A DNA stretch of 64,000 nucleotides from Fallopia convolvulus (GCA_964016875.1 OZ024722.1:18420576-18484575), one strand, 5' to 3'. Shown: positions 21,208-34,307, numbered from the stretch's first letter. Notes: generated by a model not told the origin, from the letters alone. Numbers and translations: made by a program.

Positions 21208-24200
21208 CCCAGAACAACCACCACCCCACACTAGCGGGTTCCCCAAATCGTGGTGCACGCCACATGCACAATGGAACTCGGTCATTGGATAACTGCCCAC
21301 TATGGTGAAAGCCTAGAAAGTCGATATTCCTAAAACCAAAGAACCTATGCCAATAAAGACGAAGAAAAAAGAATAAAATGTAACGACTTTCGGCTTAGTT
21401 CAACCCAAAATAGCTTGGTGGAAACTCAGAAGAATTGCCTCCCACCGCCCACGATGGTTTAGGGTCGAAACATCATAAATAAAAACTAGGTTGAAACGAA
21501 AATGAAGACAAAAATGGAAGCTAAAACAAGGGAAGATAAAGGGACTTACTTGATTACTCAAAGAGAAGGAAGGGGCGTATGGCATTTGTTGTGGTAAGAG
21601 GAAAATGAAGGTCATTCGAAACTTCAACATCGTAAGGGATAATTTGAAACGGTAGCAGGAGAGAGAAATGGAGAAGACAGTAGAATGCGAAGAGCCATCC
21701 GACTAACCCTCTTTTTGGACGTCGTCCCAAGGTTGACCCACAAGAAACTCATGTGGCCCAACGCACAAAGTCAACCCAAATATCTGATCCAACAAACAAA
21801 CTCAACCTAAATATTCGTCCCAAAAAACAACAACCAAAAATGTTTGGCCTAAAAAGCAAAATCATCAAAAGAAATGACCAAGGCATCGGAGGCTCCTGCC
21901 AAAAGAGGCCCTTATTTTAATTAACAATCAATTGGCATACATTTGTGTCTCAAGGTTCCTGCATATGGAAACCTCAAGCCGCGGGGCTTTGATGGTGTGG
22001 ATAATTCACATGCTAAACAACAAGTTAGATGACTAAAGCATGGGGAGAGATCGAGAAAACCTATAATAAGCAAATCAAATATCATATCAAGGAATCGGTG
22101 ATGCATATAGGAATATGCAAGGGACACGACGTTGGTAAAATCCCACCCCCATAAAAACTAAACATCGCAAGGATCAAAACCTTCCCGCCGAGGGGAAGAA
22201 AAATATTGTGCTAACCTAAAGCAAACATACTCCTTGCGTATGAACAACAAGCATAATTTACTAAAATAGAATCGGAGACCAAGTAAAACTCCTATGAAGA
22301 ATCTAACACAAACAGTGTGCCTCGCACAAAGACAAAATCATAGATCGTTCAGCAAAGTTCTAACCAATGATGGTGTGACCCGTCGCATACCCAAACTTGC
22401 CAACTTTTAAGGCATGGAATGTATTTCCGCATTCTCCACAATTAACAAACAACACATCACCTACTTGCTCGTCTTTACCATATCGGAAAATCTCAACTTC
22501 CAATCTAACCACATCCTTCACCAATCAACATACAACCAATTGCCTACCATCTCGTCTATCCCACATTTAGAAACCTCAATTTGTAACCCATTTGAATGCC
22601 CATACATAGCCGATGAAAGAAAAAGGAACAAGGGTTGAAAAAATACTTAGCTCAAGATCATTCCTTATTAACAGAGAGTCGACGTGTTGAAACACTTTGA
22701 AGGATCGTGCTATTTGCAAGAGGGAATTCTAAATAGATTTCAAGTCTTTTTTTAAGAGGGGAATCACTTAGCATAATTTGTAAAACTAAGCTGAGAAACC
22801 GGAGTGTGTATGTGAAGCGCATAACCTTAAGAGGTGTGAATAATCTTAATTGTAAAATTTTTGCACACACATGAGCCATTTTGGTGCACATAATATGAGC
22901 GAATCTTCTGTCTGACTGGTTGTTTAATAATTTAAGCCTCATTTCTAACACTCGTTTATTTTGTGTGTAAACAATTTGTACTTTCTCGTTGACCTTTAAA
23001 TACGTAGCAGAAATAATCTTAAACAGAAAAGACTTACTTGACTCGTGAATTTTTTTATAGCGGAATACTTAGCCAACCAACTTAGTTAACTAAGCAAAAA
23101 CCACTCCCTTTCAAATTCTCGCTTGGTCAGATTAAAAGTCGCAGCTTGCTTTATAGATATCTCGAGTATGTTAACAAGAGTAGCCTAGAGTAAACTACTA
23201 AACCTCTCTATTAGTTCGACACTGGTTTACTCTTTGATAAAACCATACTCTCACTCACAAAGCCTAACTAGAGCTTTCTCTTCTTATACTGAACAATGAA
23301 CACCAAAACTTTTCTATCAACTTGTGCAATGTAAGATTGTGCCTTTTCATCCTAATTGTAAAGACTTGAATAGGCGATATTCTAGGGTTAAGAGAATTTA
23401 TCACTTCTTACTTGCTTAAGAAGATAAATTAAATCTAGTCCTTACAAATTTTCCTAAGGACAAGCAAATGTTATAATAAGCTTATTCCTTAGGTATTAAA
23501 GGAATTTGAGGCTTTCCATATATGCAATCTTTCACACGTCTTTAAAATGTTTTTATTCGTTTTGCCTTTCATGTTGGTTACATTAGAAATATTTCACAAT
23601 TGTTTGATATTGATCACGTTTGTTGTGTTAGAACAATTAAAATCACAACTATAAATTTTAATGTAAGTTTACTACCGATGATAGTTTTTAAAAATTATAT
23701 TGTAAAATCTATATGCGATTGTTCATATTGTTTTTGTTCAAGTTGCGTTCAATTTATATCTTAAAAACATTAGAATTCTGATAAGAAAAGCTTGAGAATT
23801 AATGAGTGAATGGATAATCAATCATCATCAATAATATTGAAGGGCGAAATGGGTGAATAAAAACAAAACTATTGTATCAAGCCTCTTGGATCAAAGATAA
23901 AAACCAGAAAGCTAAAGCTAAATTAATGGAATGGGTCACTTGCACATTTAGATTCATGCTCAACTTTGGAGGACAAAAAGCCTTATCGAGACAGATAGCA
24001 AAATATGTAAGCATGACTTGTATGAAGTGGCATTTCATAATTTGCTAATGGTTCCCTGGCTTTATTGTATAATGTAATAAAAAAGGTAGCAATGTTATGA
24101 AATAATATAAAGTGACAATACCATCTAGCTAGACAGCCTAAACCTTTCTTTTCAGTTTTTCATTTTATTGATTTGGTTGTCGCTGAATTGTTGTTGAATG

Positions 24201-24253
24201 ATAGGGAAAAGAGAAAAACCATAAAAAAAGAGAAACATGAAATATGTATGTAC
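21208..24253. other. About 3 kb with no recognised gene or element boundary
   Basis: AT-rich to mixed sequence. Open frames are short and match no family I recognise. Some parts (21,700-21,860) read like untranslated DNA of LTR elements. I saw no terminal repeats, primer sites or target duplications. Confidence 0.3.
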
Positions 24254-24270
24254 AGATAGAATATTACGAA

Positions 24271-24516
24271 AAATTGAGGGGGAAAATAGCTCAAGGCATG
24301 AAAGATTGCCCTTGGAAATTTAAAATCACTATTGTTGATATTCTAGTCTACCTTCTGGAATTTCAGACTGTTCATTTCTCTCATGTGCCCAGGGACGTCA
24401 ACACTGTGGCTGACAAAATCACTAGGCTGAGCCACAATATTCCTGTTCACACTATTTGGAGTCATTCAGAATTTATTGCTCTCATCTGCAAGGATGTTCT
24501 AGGACGACCCCCCTGA
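24271..24516 (+). pseudogene. C-terminal RNase H-like fragment of LINE ORF2
   Basis: The frame reads through PWKFKITIVDILVYLL, VHFSHVPRDVNTVADKITRL and ends ICKDVLGRPP before a TGA at 24,514-24,516. The VPRDVNTVAD stretch is the last acidic part of the RNase H-like fold found at the end of many plant L1-type ORF2 proteins. Everything upstream (endonuclease, reverse transcriptase) was lost at insertion. Confidence 0.8.
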
Positions 24517-24550
24517 GGGGCCTCTCCTAATTTTTACCTAATAAAAAAAA
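24271..24550 (+). mobile_element. Extremely 5'-truncated L1-type LINE with target duplication
   Basis: About 280 bp containing only the end of ORF2 and a short A-rich tail. It is flanked by a 17-bp direct repeat, AGATAGAATATTACGAA, at 24,254-24,270 and 24,551-24,567. Such duplications and tails are the signature of target-primed reverse transcription. The related element at 35,240-36,425 ends with a similar coding sequence. Confidence 0.85.
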
Positions 24551-24567
24551 AGATAGAATATTACGAA

Positions 24568-25100
24568 GACACTTCATCGAGTAAAAAAAAAGTGCATTTT
24601 TTCGGAACAATGAGCTACTAGTTTATTACAAGACCCATTATGTCATCTGAATATTACAAAGCCAACATATAGTATCAGTACGGATAATCTTAAAAAAAAT
24701 CAAATAAAAGTGATTGCTGACTAAACAATTGTCTAGACTGAATTGAAGAAAATGGATCGAAAACAAAACCCGGAAATAATATTAGCAATAGCAAACCTAA
24801 GGTGATCAAGATTAAAATGTTTTATGGGCTATGGCCAAGAAATCTGCCACCGAATTACACTCGTTAAAACAATGGGGAAAAACCCCCATCAAAAATATGT
24901 AAAATTAAAAAAATATTAATGTCTTTTAGGATTGACTCAATTTTCGACGGAATGGAGTATCATCAACGCTGGAAATATTGTTTAATGGACAAAATTGTGT
25001 CAAATGTTATGAAGCTATTAGTGTGAAATGGTTAATTTTTGGTCGGGTGATTTCAATTTTGTTTCGATATTCTAGCGTTTTATGTGATTAGGTGTGGGGA
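24568..25100. other. AT-rich spacer, no gene seen
   Basis: No protein-like frame and no paired ends. It forms the left flank of the MULE; its last 10 bp plus the target duplication recur on the other side. Confidence 0.35.
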
Positions 25101-25110
25101 TATATTTAAT

Positions 25111-26336
25111 GGCCTAAAACATATACAGTCCCTTGTACTTGTGCAAATTTGTCAGTTAGACACCTCACCTTTGGTTTGGACCTATTGAACACTTAAACTT
25201 AACTATTTGAACCTATTAAACACCTAATCGATGACAATCACATTACATATTCCAATTTTTTGTCCAGATGTGTTCCACATAAACCTATTTTGCCACATAA
25301 GCCAGAAGTTATTTTGCCACCTAAGTCGGAATTTTAATAGTTAATTAAATTAAATTATTAAAACTAAAAAACTAAAAAAAGAAAGTAAGGATTAGAGAGA
25401 GAGAGAGTTGGGGCGGAATGACGGACTCCGAAGCTCTGAAGCTTGTCTCCCATGGCTGCTCATCTCCCATGGCTGGCTCTAAAGCTCGTCTCCCATGATG
25501 GCCCAAGGCTTTGAAGTTGGGACGGAACGACAGACTCGAATCAGATCCAAAGAGAGTCGGGACGAAAAACGACGGACTCGAACCAGATCTAGAGAGAATC
25601 GGGACGGAACGACGGACTCAAACCAGATCCAGAGAGAATCGGGACGGAACGACAGACTCGAACCAGATCTAGAGAGAGTCGGGGAACGATGGACTTGAAC
25701 CCAATTGCTGAAGTATCCCATAAGAAAGCGCCTTCAGATCTCGCTCTTGTAGCTTTGTCCGCTTCAGATCCGGCGTATTTTCAAGAGTTCAAGGATGGAA
25801 AGAGCCCAATTGCTTCAGATCCGGCGTATTTTAGTCACCATGTTTGAGGGAGGAAGTTTTTGGGTTGGATCTGTATTTATGTTGAATAATTAAGAAGTTG
25901 ATCAATGTTGGAATTATATAGTTTGATCTTTTTTACATCTCTGCTAGTTGAACGCGGGGGAGGAAGAAGGTGATTTGCCATTGTTGCTCTGCTAGTTGAA
26001 CGTGAAGAGGAAGAAGCTGATGTGCACAACAAAGGAATTTTTATTTTTTTTTGGGTCAAAAGCAAAGTGATTTTATTATATTGCTTATTATTACTTTAAT
26101 CAATTATTTAGGCTTATGTGTCACAAATTGGGCTTGTGTGGCCAAAAATTTTGCTTATGTGGCCAAAAATTTTGCTTATGTCAGCGCGTGTGTTTTACAC
26201 TCACCGAGGTTGTCAGCAACCAGGTGTTTAATAGGTCCAAATTGTTAAGTTTAAGTGTTTAATAGGTCCAAACCAAAGGTAGGGTATCTAAATAACAAAT
26301 TGGCACAAGTTTAGGGGGCTATATATGTTTTAGGCC
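25111..26336. mobile_element. Non-autonomous MULE with about 115-bp terminal inverted repeats and 10-bp target duplication
   Basis: The left end GGCCTAAAACATATA and the complement of the right end agree over about 115 bp, including CCTTTGGTTTGGACCTATT and CCTATTAAACACC. Flanking direct repeats TATATTTAAT lie at 25,101-25,110 and 26,337-26,346; 9-11-bp duplications are typical of Mutator-like elements. No transposase is encoded. The interior (25,400-26,040) is GC-richer than the arms and holds a minisatellite, which suggests captured host sequence, but no donor gene is recognised. Confidence 0.85.
25510..25695. repeat. Minisatellite inside the MULE, about 40-bp unit, about 5 copies
   Basis: Units contain GACGGAACGACGGACTC followed by AACCAGATCTAGAGAGA-type sequence. 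Open frames on both strands across it are by-products of repetition. Confidence 0.75.
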
Positions 26337-26634
26337 TATATTTAATATGAGACATATGCTTGTAATGGTGTGCGTATGCCATGATGCACTTATGTGACTA
26401 TGGCATGAAAAATATTTAGGCGAGGTTATCCCACGTACGTGGGTTGGCATTAGGAATGCCGGGAAAATAAGATCGGTTGGTATAATTAAGTTTACCTAAT
26501 TTGTTACTTTTGCATATAACTTCATAGCGAAGAATACTCTTTTTATTTTCATTCATGTTTAGCATTTTCCTCCTTCCGCAAAAGATTTTGCACTTTTCAT
26601 TCATTTTTCTCCATTTAAGATTCTTATAAATCAA

Positions 26635-28169
26635 TCAATATATATTATAAAAGCTGACCGTTTTTGAGCCATCACGTTGATTCTGGCCCCACCTCATATT
26701 TAAAAAATTAATTATTATTCATATTATTTCTACTATTCTAATAAATTTTATATTATTTTTATTTCCTAATATCTATCTTTTACCCAACTATATTAGAGAA
26801 TATTTTTGATAAGATTTTTCACCTTTTCTTATTAAGTTTTTTATTTTGATATTTTAAAAAGTCAACTTTTACTTATATTACTTTATCTTTTTCAATTAAT
26901 TTTTTTTCTATCTATTTATTTATAAAAATTTAGGAATTCGAAATTTGTTTAAAAATAATAAAAATCTATATATCTGTTTGTATATAATTTTCTTAAATTA
27001 AATTATGATTAAGGAATAATAAAAATTATCTTATCAAATATATGTCAATATTATTTCACATTTTCTTATCAAATTTTTATCACCTATTTATGTAAAAAAA
27101 AATTATCTTACGATTATGGACTCACCTTATATTAAAACAATTATTTGTTAATACATAAATGAATTCGAAATTCCTTTTTGTTTTTATCTTTTTATGTAAA
27201 AAGATATTTATTTAAACAATATTCTTGGACAATATCAAATATAATTAATTATATGATCTATAACTATATATTAAAGTTATATATTTTTAAAAATCAACTT
27301 TTATTCATATTAATTTATCTTTTTGAATTAATTTTTTTATCTATTTATTTATAAAAATGAATTAGGACTTTGGAATTTATCTAAAAACAAAAAAATACAT
27401 TATCTTTATCTATGTCTATATATCTATTTATATGAAGAAAAAAAATTTAATTAAATTTTGATAAAAAAATTTAAAATTACAAGATGATAAAAATTACATT
27501 CTCTATGTCTATTCGTACATCTATGAATTAATATTTTTTTTAAAAAATCAAATTTGATTAAAATGATAAAAACTTATCTTATCTATTGGTGATTACTTGC
27601 CTAAATTAAATTTGTATAAAAAATATATTTAAAAATTTTCAAGAAATAAAATATTTTGTCTTTTGTATTAAATTTAATCTTATTTATCGAATGAATTTTT
27701 ATTTTATTTTTATTTTTAAATTTTTATCTATTGTATAGACAATATATATCTTTCTACTTTATCTTTCTACTTTATTTTTTATTTTATCTATTTGATTAAA
27801 AACAACTTCTAAAAATAACAAAATATAAATAACATGTCTATTGTCTATAGATGTTTAATATTTAAAAAATAAATGCATCAGGTCTTTTTATAGGTAAAAA
27901 ATTATTTGAACAATCGTTAGTCCTAATGTATCATTATATTTTTTATTTGTAAGCTTTTAATTTTTTATTTAATTTTAAAAATAAAATAATTATTTTATGT
28001 GAGTATAAAATATCTATTTCCTATGTATCATTATATTTAAAAATGCTCATATTTAATTATATTAAATCTTATATTATACTTTTCTATATTTATATCCTAT
28101 TTATAATATGTTTAAAAGTAATTTTAAAATTCCAATCTTAGTCGTGCATGGCACAACGGGTATAACTAG
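26635..28169 (+). mobile_element. Non-autonomous Helitron (1535 bp)
   Basis: The 5' end is TCAATATATATTATAAAAGC and the 3' end TATAACTAG, preceded by a hairpin-forming GTCGTGCATGGCACAAC. It lies between A (26,634) and T (28,170), the expected A|T target with no duplication. The interior is about 80% A+T by eye and encodes neither Rep nor helicase. A relative in opposite orientation is at 38,103-39,562. It would need an autonomous Helitron elsewhere. Confidence 0.8.
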
Positions 28170-28493
28170 TTTTCAATAAAATCTTCACAAATAAAATGAT
28201 GATATAATTTTTAGTGAATTCTTTATTTGTTTTCTTATAAATTTTAATTCAGTATTAAGGATAAGATGCATGGGTCAATACCACCAAGGTGAGTTCCCGT
28301 GATGTATGCATTCTCTACGCAAATGATATTGTGTTGGTAGATGAGTCTAGAGTTGGGGTCAACTAGTGGATAGGGGCCCTAGTGTTGAAGAGTTTTAGAC
28401 TGAGCAAAACTAAGATAGAGTATGCAGAGTTTGACTTCGGAGAAGCTTTTGTGGGAGGTAGAGATGTGATGCTTTGAGAAGATATTATCCTAT
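28170..28493 (+). pseudogene. Decayed RTE-type LINE reverse transcriptase fragment
   Basis: From about 28,260 the plus strand carries a YANDIVLVDESRVGVN-like segment, homologous to the FADDIVLVDESRAGV motif of the LINE at 38,352. The second catalytic position region reads AND rather than ADD. Stops and small deletions follow. The fragment ends where the CACTA element begins, and no continuation was found on its other side. Confidence 0.65.
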
Positions 28494-28568
28494 CACTACA
28501 AAAAAAACGAATTTAGCGACCATATTTCTGGTTGCTAAATGCAAAATTTGGTCGCTAAATGCATTTAG

Positions 28569-29548
28569 TATTGAGAGGGTTTCTTGACAACAAATAAATT
28601 TATATCAAGACCCCGCTGTGTATAGCAGAGTCAGGTTTGTCCACAGGGAGAAAGTCAGTTTGTTACTTGTTACGCAAGCAATCAATTAAATCTAGAGGAA
28701 TTAACAAAAGAAAGATGAATTCAAAGGTTTAGGGTATCACCACAACAACAATCATGAATACAAACGTTTATGAAACATAAAGATCATGCTTTTATAACAT
28801 AAAGGTGTCAACTTTCGTCAACCTAAGCAAGTAAATCAACTAACTTTCGTTCAATCAATAAACTTACTATCTAATCTCTTATACTTCAATTACGATGGAT
28901 CCGCTTTCGCTTCAAAACCCTAAATTGACTATTCTGATTCAAGGTTTACGCTTTCGCTTTCAACTATGAATGAGAAATTCCCTTCAACTTTCGCTTCAAG
29001 GATTAAGAACAAGAGAATAGATTCATGCAATAAAAACAATCAAATCATGATCACATAAAAGGAAATAGGATAAAACCCCAATTAAACACGCCGACTCGGA
29101 TCTCTGCTACGATACGGGGTACCTCGGTAACGAGCTGAGAGCCTCGTTACCGACCCTGTTCAGTACTTCGAACAACCTTGAGTAAAACTTGCGTAGCGGA
29201 TTCGTTACAACTCTGTTTGACTCGATTCTTTTTCCTATGTTCTTGTAACGAATTTATCTATCTCTTTACAAGATCATACTTGATCTTCAATGACTTTACT
29301 TGAGCGCTTAATCTTCATCTTCTCTTCTTTCTTGAGTGCTATCTTTCATCGACTTTGCTCCTTTCTTCAAAAGTGCTCCAAATAGCTTCTAAAAACCTAC
29401 AAAACACCACCAAAGCTTATGTAGACTCCATATCTTAACAAAATACGAAAACCTACACAAACGACTCAAAACAAAAAACAAAACTAAAGAAAAAGACTCC
29501 AACACACTAAAAACACACCATAAAAACACGACTAAAAGGCGGACATCA
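28569..29548 (-). mobile_element. Solo LTR of the Athila-like family (980 bp), target duplication TTTAG
   Basis: Begins TATTGAGAGGG (TGTTGAAAGGG in the LTR at 6248) and ends GGCGGACATCA, flanked by TTTAG at 28,564-28,568 and 29,549-29,553. It shares AAGACCCCGCTGTGTATAG and the ends with the Athila-like LTR. Joining the flanks restores a CACTA subterminal repeat, so it inserted after the CACTA element. It carries one dimer of the 21-bp unit at 29,124/29,144. The orientation follows that LTR. Confidence 0.88.
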
Positions 29549-29905
29549 TTTAGCGACCATACTGTGATCGCTAAATGTGGTCGCTAAAAGGCCGGTCGCT
29601 AACCCCTTGGTGACCATGTGGTCGCTGAATATAGCGACCATGGCGACCATATGGTCGTTGCATTTAGCGACCATATGGTCGCCAAATAGTGACCATGGTC
29701 ATCCATTGTCGCCAACAATTTTGCGACCACAGCGACAACTTGGTAGGTTGCTAAATGGCGACCGGTCGCGAATGTGCAACCAGATGGTCGCTAAAAACAC
29801 AAAAAGAACGCACGACCCTAACCTTTATCTGAGAGCAAAGCGCACGATCGTGCGCCTAGGAGTGCACGATCATATTTGCAATTAGCGACCACTTGGTCGC
29901 TAATT
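29549..29905. repeat. Left subterminal repeat array of the CACTA element
   Basis: At least ten copies of TAGCGACCA / TGGTCGCTA in direct and inverted orientation, some joined as the 16-bp palindrome core ACCATATGGT. In En/Spm the TNPA protein binds such subterminal motifs; that role here is inferred. More copies lie at 28,510-28,568 and, on the other side of the genes, at 34,308-34,405 and 34,780-34,802. Confidence 0.8.
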
Positions 29906-30037
29906 TATTTGTTTTTTAAAAAAAATTACGAATTAATATAAATAATTCATATTAATTTACATAAATTCATAAATTCATTAATTTACATAAATTTAAATAA
30001 TTTATAATATTTAATAATATTTACAAAAATCACTAAT

Positions 30038-31551
30038 CTAGCCGGCTTCGCCGGAGCCGTCCGCGTCCTGGTCATTCCCTTCGGGAGCGGGCTTGTGGGA
30101 CCCAACGACCTGCGGGTCGAAGCCTCCACTTCGTATCTGGTGTATCCACGCCTCGACCTCGCGCATCCTACTCTGTAGGTCCTCCATGGCTTGCCTAAGC
30201 CCGATGTTTTCATGCGTCAATTCCGCCACCAGAGGAGCTGGACGACGCGGCGCCATCAGTCACTCGCCGTAAAACTCGGAGGCGGCGTTGCCAAGGCCGA
30301 AGACGGCGCCTCCCGGGCCCACCCCCCAGCGGCCATCAGAAAGGCATCACACTTGTCTTGAAAGGACGACGGGGTGCCCAATTCCGAGGACCTCTGGGAG
30401 AGGATCTCCTGGGTCCGAGCCAAACAAAATACGTACATAATATAAATAAAAATAATAATATACAAAATTAAATAAGACGTAAAATAATTAAAACTTACAA
30501 CGATGAAGGCCGACCGCTCGTCTATAAAATATCGATCGGCGCCCTGCGTGTGCGTCTCGAATAGAAGCTCGAGAGGCATAATGCGGCGACGTCGTTGTTC
30601 TTCCTACGAAATTCATCAAGCGTGTTACGAACTATTAAGAATAATTAAATTAATTTAATTTTAATCAAATTAAAATAACATACCTACCATTCGACGCATG
30701 GTGTCGAGGTGGGACCTCGAACCGCTACTGTGGTTCGCCGGAATGACATTCCGGATTTGCTTTTGGCGCGCACATTTGGCTTTGAACGCCTCCGTGGACC
30801 AATGCATCGTCTTCCAGTTCTCCCAAGTGGCGGTCTGGATGAAATTCGGCTTCGTCCCGGCCCGGCGGTGCTTCCTGATCAAGTCGTCGTATCTCTTTTT
30901 AGCTCTCTTCTCCCACATCAACCGGACTGACTCGACGTCCATACCCGGCTGGGAGGGATCCCATCGGAAGTGCGTCTAATTAAATCCGAAAAAAAAATTA
31001 TTTAAAAAAAGTAATTAATTTATGTGGAATTTGTAAAAATAAATGCAAATAAAATAAAATTTACCCTCCAAGACTCAAACCAACGAGTCTTCGATGCGGC
31101 GGAGGCAAAGTCGAACTCCGACGCCTTATCGTTGGGTTGGCCTTGTATGATTTGTGTCGACCACCGCGACACCATGCCCGACGGCAACAAGCTGCGAAAT
31201 TTTAAAAAACATATTAGAACATATTTAAAGGTACCATAAGAATCTAAAACAATATATGGTAAAAAAGGATTTGTACGTACCACGCGCCGGCAATGGAAAG
31301 ATCCCAAACACGATTGGGATCGAGCCCTCGACTCGATCCCGACGAGGACGCGGGCGTAGCGGCCCTAGACTCCTCCGCTTGGGTGCCCGGCTCCTCTGTA
31401 CTAGGATGACAGGCCCCGTTGTTCTCGGACAAGCGTGGTGTGTTCGTGTGGGTCGCCTCGGATGAGTTCTCCTCGTTTGGTATCTCGGACGAGCTCGGCT
31501 CGTCCGGACGAGGAGCTCATGCATGTCGACATGATCTGTCCATAATAACAC
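30038..31551 (-). CDS. CACTA second gene, Ptta/En/Spm-type plant transposase-associated protein
   Basis: Read on the minus strand as several exons. An N-terminal part rich in Ser/Glu (GSSRGLDPNRVWDLSIAGAW) ends at about 31,280. Next come GMVSRWSTQIIQGQ with ASAASKTRWFESWR (31,190-31,060) and a conserved block (30,960-30,690: MWEKRAKKRYDDLIRKHRR, GTKPNFIQTATWENWKTMHW, FKAKCARQKQIRN). Then follow LLFETHTQGADRYFIDERSA (30,570-30,500) and SFQDKCDAFL. A coiled-coil-like C terminus (THENIGLRQAMEDLQSRMRE) ends at 30,038. Intervening AT-rich segments look like introns. Exon edges are approximate, and one register change near 30,256 may be a splice or a lesion. Confidence 0.65.
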
Positions 31552-31559
31552 AACTAAAA

Positions 31560-32080
31560 AACAACAATCACAATAATAATAACATAAACAACAACAAAAA
31601 GATCAACCAAATCAACAACAACAATTATATTATTCAACAACAACAAACAACTTTCATTTCAATTCAAATTTCTCCAATACAATACAAATTTCTAAATCAT
31701 TTCTTACAAATTTCTCAATCATAACAACAACAACAAGCACATCATCAACAAAAACAATTTAGTCCAATTCAAACCAAATTTCTCAATCATTTTTCCCAAC
31801 ATTTCTCAATCATAACAACAACAACAATCAATCAAATCAACAACAACAACAACCCAAGCAACATCAATTTCTCAATCAGTTTTCTCAATCAACAACAACA
31901 ATCAAATCCACATTTAGGCAGTTTCTCAATCAATTTTTTCAATCAATTTATACCAAATCAACAATCAATTTATTCAACAACAACAATCAAATTCATTCAA
32001 ACTCTATCCAAATTCAATCAAATTCTTTCCAAATTCATCAAACTTTATCCAATATTTTATGAATTCAATCCAACTCAGGC
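31560..32080. other. CAA-rich low-complexity spacer between the two CACTA genes
   Basis: Dominated by CAACAA runs and repeated TTTCTCAATCA-type phrases on the plus strand. No credible coding. It replaces the region where the C-terminal part of the transposase would be expected. Confidence 0.7.
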
Positions 32081-32086
32081 TTCAGC

Positions 32087-34263
32087 TCAGGCTTCAGCTC
32101 GTAACACGTCAGGTTCCTGAAGAACGCACTTAGCTGAGCAATGGGCTCTCAAACTTACATCAAGAAATGGTCGAAAAGAAACATGCATCAACCTTTGCAT
32201 GAACACATGACAATCATGGCTCTTCATCCCAAAGAGTCTAAGCTTGTGCAAGTCAGTGCAGAGGCTCAAGTTGGACACGTAGCCATCCGGGAATTTTACG
32301 AATCTCAACCAATCAAGAAGCACTTGTTTTTCATGACGATCTAGTGAAGAACAAGCACTTGGGTACCTATTGTCCTCCTCATCAGGTTCCAACTCCGGAC
32401 GCTTGAACAATTCCTTTATATACTTTTTGGCTGACCACTTGTCTTTCGATTTCCCCGGAACATCGAGAATAGTGAAGAAAATATTATTGAAGACGTTTTT
32501 TTCAATGTGCATGACATCTAAATTATGTCTTACCAGCAGACTAGGCCAGTAAGGTAGGTCCCAGAAAATGCTTTTCTTCTTCCAACACGAACCTCTACTG
32601 ATCGCGGCATTGTGCTCCTCGGCTCCCACTTCAGTTATCTTCATCAACCCCATATTGTTTATCTGGTCTAATATCTCGTATCCGTCACGAAGTACCGGGG
32701 GACCACGATGCTCTCGTCGACCTTTCTTAAAATCAGTCTTATTGTTTCGGAAGCGATGATCATGTTCTATAAACCTCCTGTGACAATCGAACCAGCACAT
32801 TTTGTGTCCATGTGTTAGATAAAATGCATCGGTGTCCTCCATGCAATAAGGACACACGTATTTCCCAGAATTGTTTCAGCCTACACAAACATATATTTTG
32901 TATCACACATTAAATTTCACAAATCATATATATACATGGTTATTATATATAATAGTTTCAAATTCATTAGCATATGTAAAATTAACAACATACATGACAA
33001 TATCGAATATGCAGGGAAGTCACTACAGCTGCACGCAACACAAAATTCTGCTTCCTCCAAGAATCGTATGTGTACACCCCATTAAGCCATATATCCTTCA
33101 GCTCGGCTATCAACGACTGCAAGTAGACATCCAACTTTTGCTTCAGACTCTTCGGTCCAAGTACAATAACCATAAAAAAACATAACCTCTTCTCGCATAC
33201 ACGTCGACGGCGGAAGGTTGTAGGGTGTCAAAATCACAGGCCAACATGAGTACTGGCGCCCGGACGCCCCAAACGGATTAAAACCGTCCTTGCACAAGCC
33301 TAGTCTCACATTTCGTGTTTCTGATGCAAAATCTAGCCACACAGCATTGAAGTGCCTCCATGTCTCTGCATTTGACGGATGTCTCATCACCCCATCTTGT
33401 ATGTCCTCTGCATGCCATCTCATGTGTTCGGTAGTCACCACAGATGCGTACAACCTCTGCAACCGTGGAGTTATTGGCAAGTAAAACATACGAGAATAGG
33501 GAATGAGCTTTGACTTGCCTTGCTTCCATCTAGGATAGTCACATATCTTGCATGTCGCGTATTCTGCATCTGCACCCCAATATATCATGCAAGAGTTTGG
33601 ACAACAATCAATGGCCTCGTATGGAAGACCGAGACCCTCAACCAGTTTTTTCGTGTCGTAAAACGTGGCTGGTAATGTCGTCTCTGGGTGAGAAATGCGT
33701 CCGCAAAAATCCGAGATCATGTCATATCCTTGCTCCGTCATCCTAAGCTTAGACTTTAGGATAAGTAGCTCAGTCGCAGCCTCCAACTGGGTCATATTAC
33801 ATCCAGACCACAAAGGCCTATTTGCAGCCGACAACATGTCGTACATACGTTGTGCATCGAGATTGGGCACTTCATTAAAACCATCATATACCATCTGTTC
33901 CATTCGATTATCATTCCCACCATTTACTGGTGGTGCTGGATTAGTACTGTTACAGCCTTCATGTTGTCTAGACTCGGCCAACAATGCAGCGAACATTTCA
34001 TATGGCTCCCCGTGCGAAAGCCAATGGTAATAGTTAGGAACAAAACCTTCCTTAACAAGGTGATAATGCACATCATCTACAGATTTCAGTTTCTTATTCT
34101 TGCACCTCCGACACGGACACCTTAATTCAGATGGGTCATAGAACGGCATAGATTTGCAGAATTCGAGAAATTGCTCTACGCTAGCTAAAAACTCGTTGTT
34201 CAAAAAACCATCTATATTACGCACATACATCCACTCACGCATTTTTTCCTTCCTACATTTCAA
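32087..34263 (-). pseudogene. TNP2-type CACTA transposase, frameshifted and C-terminally truncated
   Basis: The transposase would cut the element ends. The first part (34,263-33,082) has the N-terminal transposase-associated domain (REWMYVRNIDGFLNNEF, CPCRRC) and the start of the TNP2 domain (CPNSCMIYWG, CKICDYPRWK, MRWHAEDIQDGVMRHP). The frame shifts near 33,180: the family sequence continues as GPKSLKQKLDVYLQSLIAEL in another register. A second long frame (32,857-32,087) continues with YCMEDTDAFYLTHGHKMCWF, LLVRHNLDVMHIEKNVFNNI and MKSHDCHVFMQRLM. Family homology ends at about 32,080; the usual C-terminal domains are missing, so the protein is not functional. Confidence 0.85.
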
Positions 34264-34307
34264 TATAAGAGTATAATTAAATTAATTCAAGTGCATATTA
34301 TCCTGAA

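Noticed and set aside
24244..24270. Start of the LINE coding frame at the upstream ATG
   Set aside because: These bases are flanking DNA and the target duplication; LINE-derived sequence starts at 24,271.
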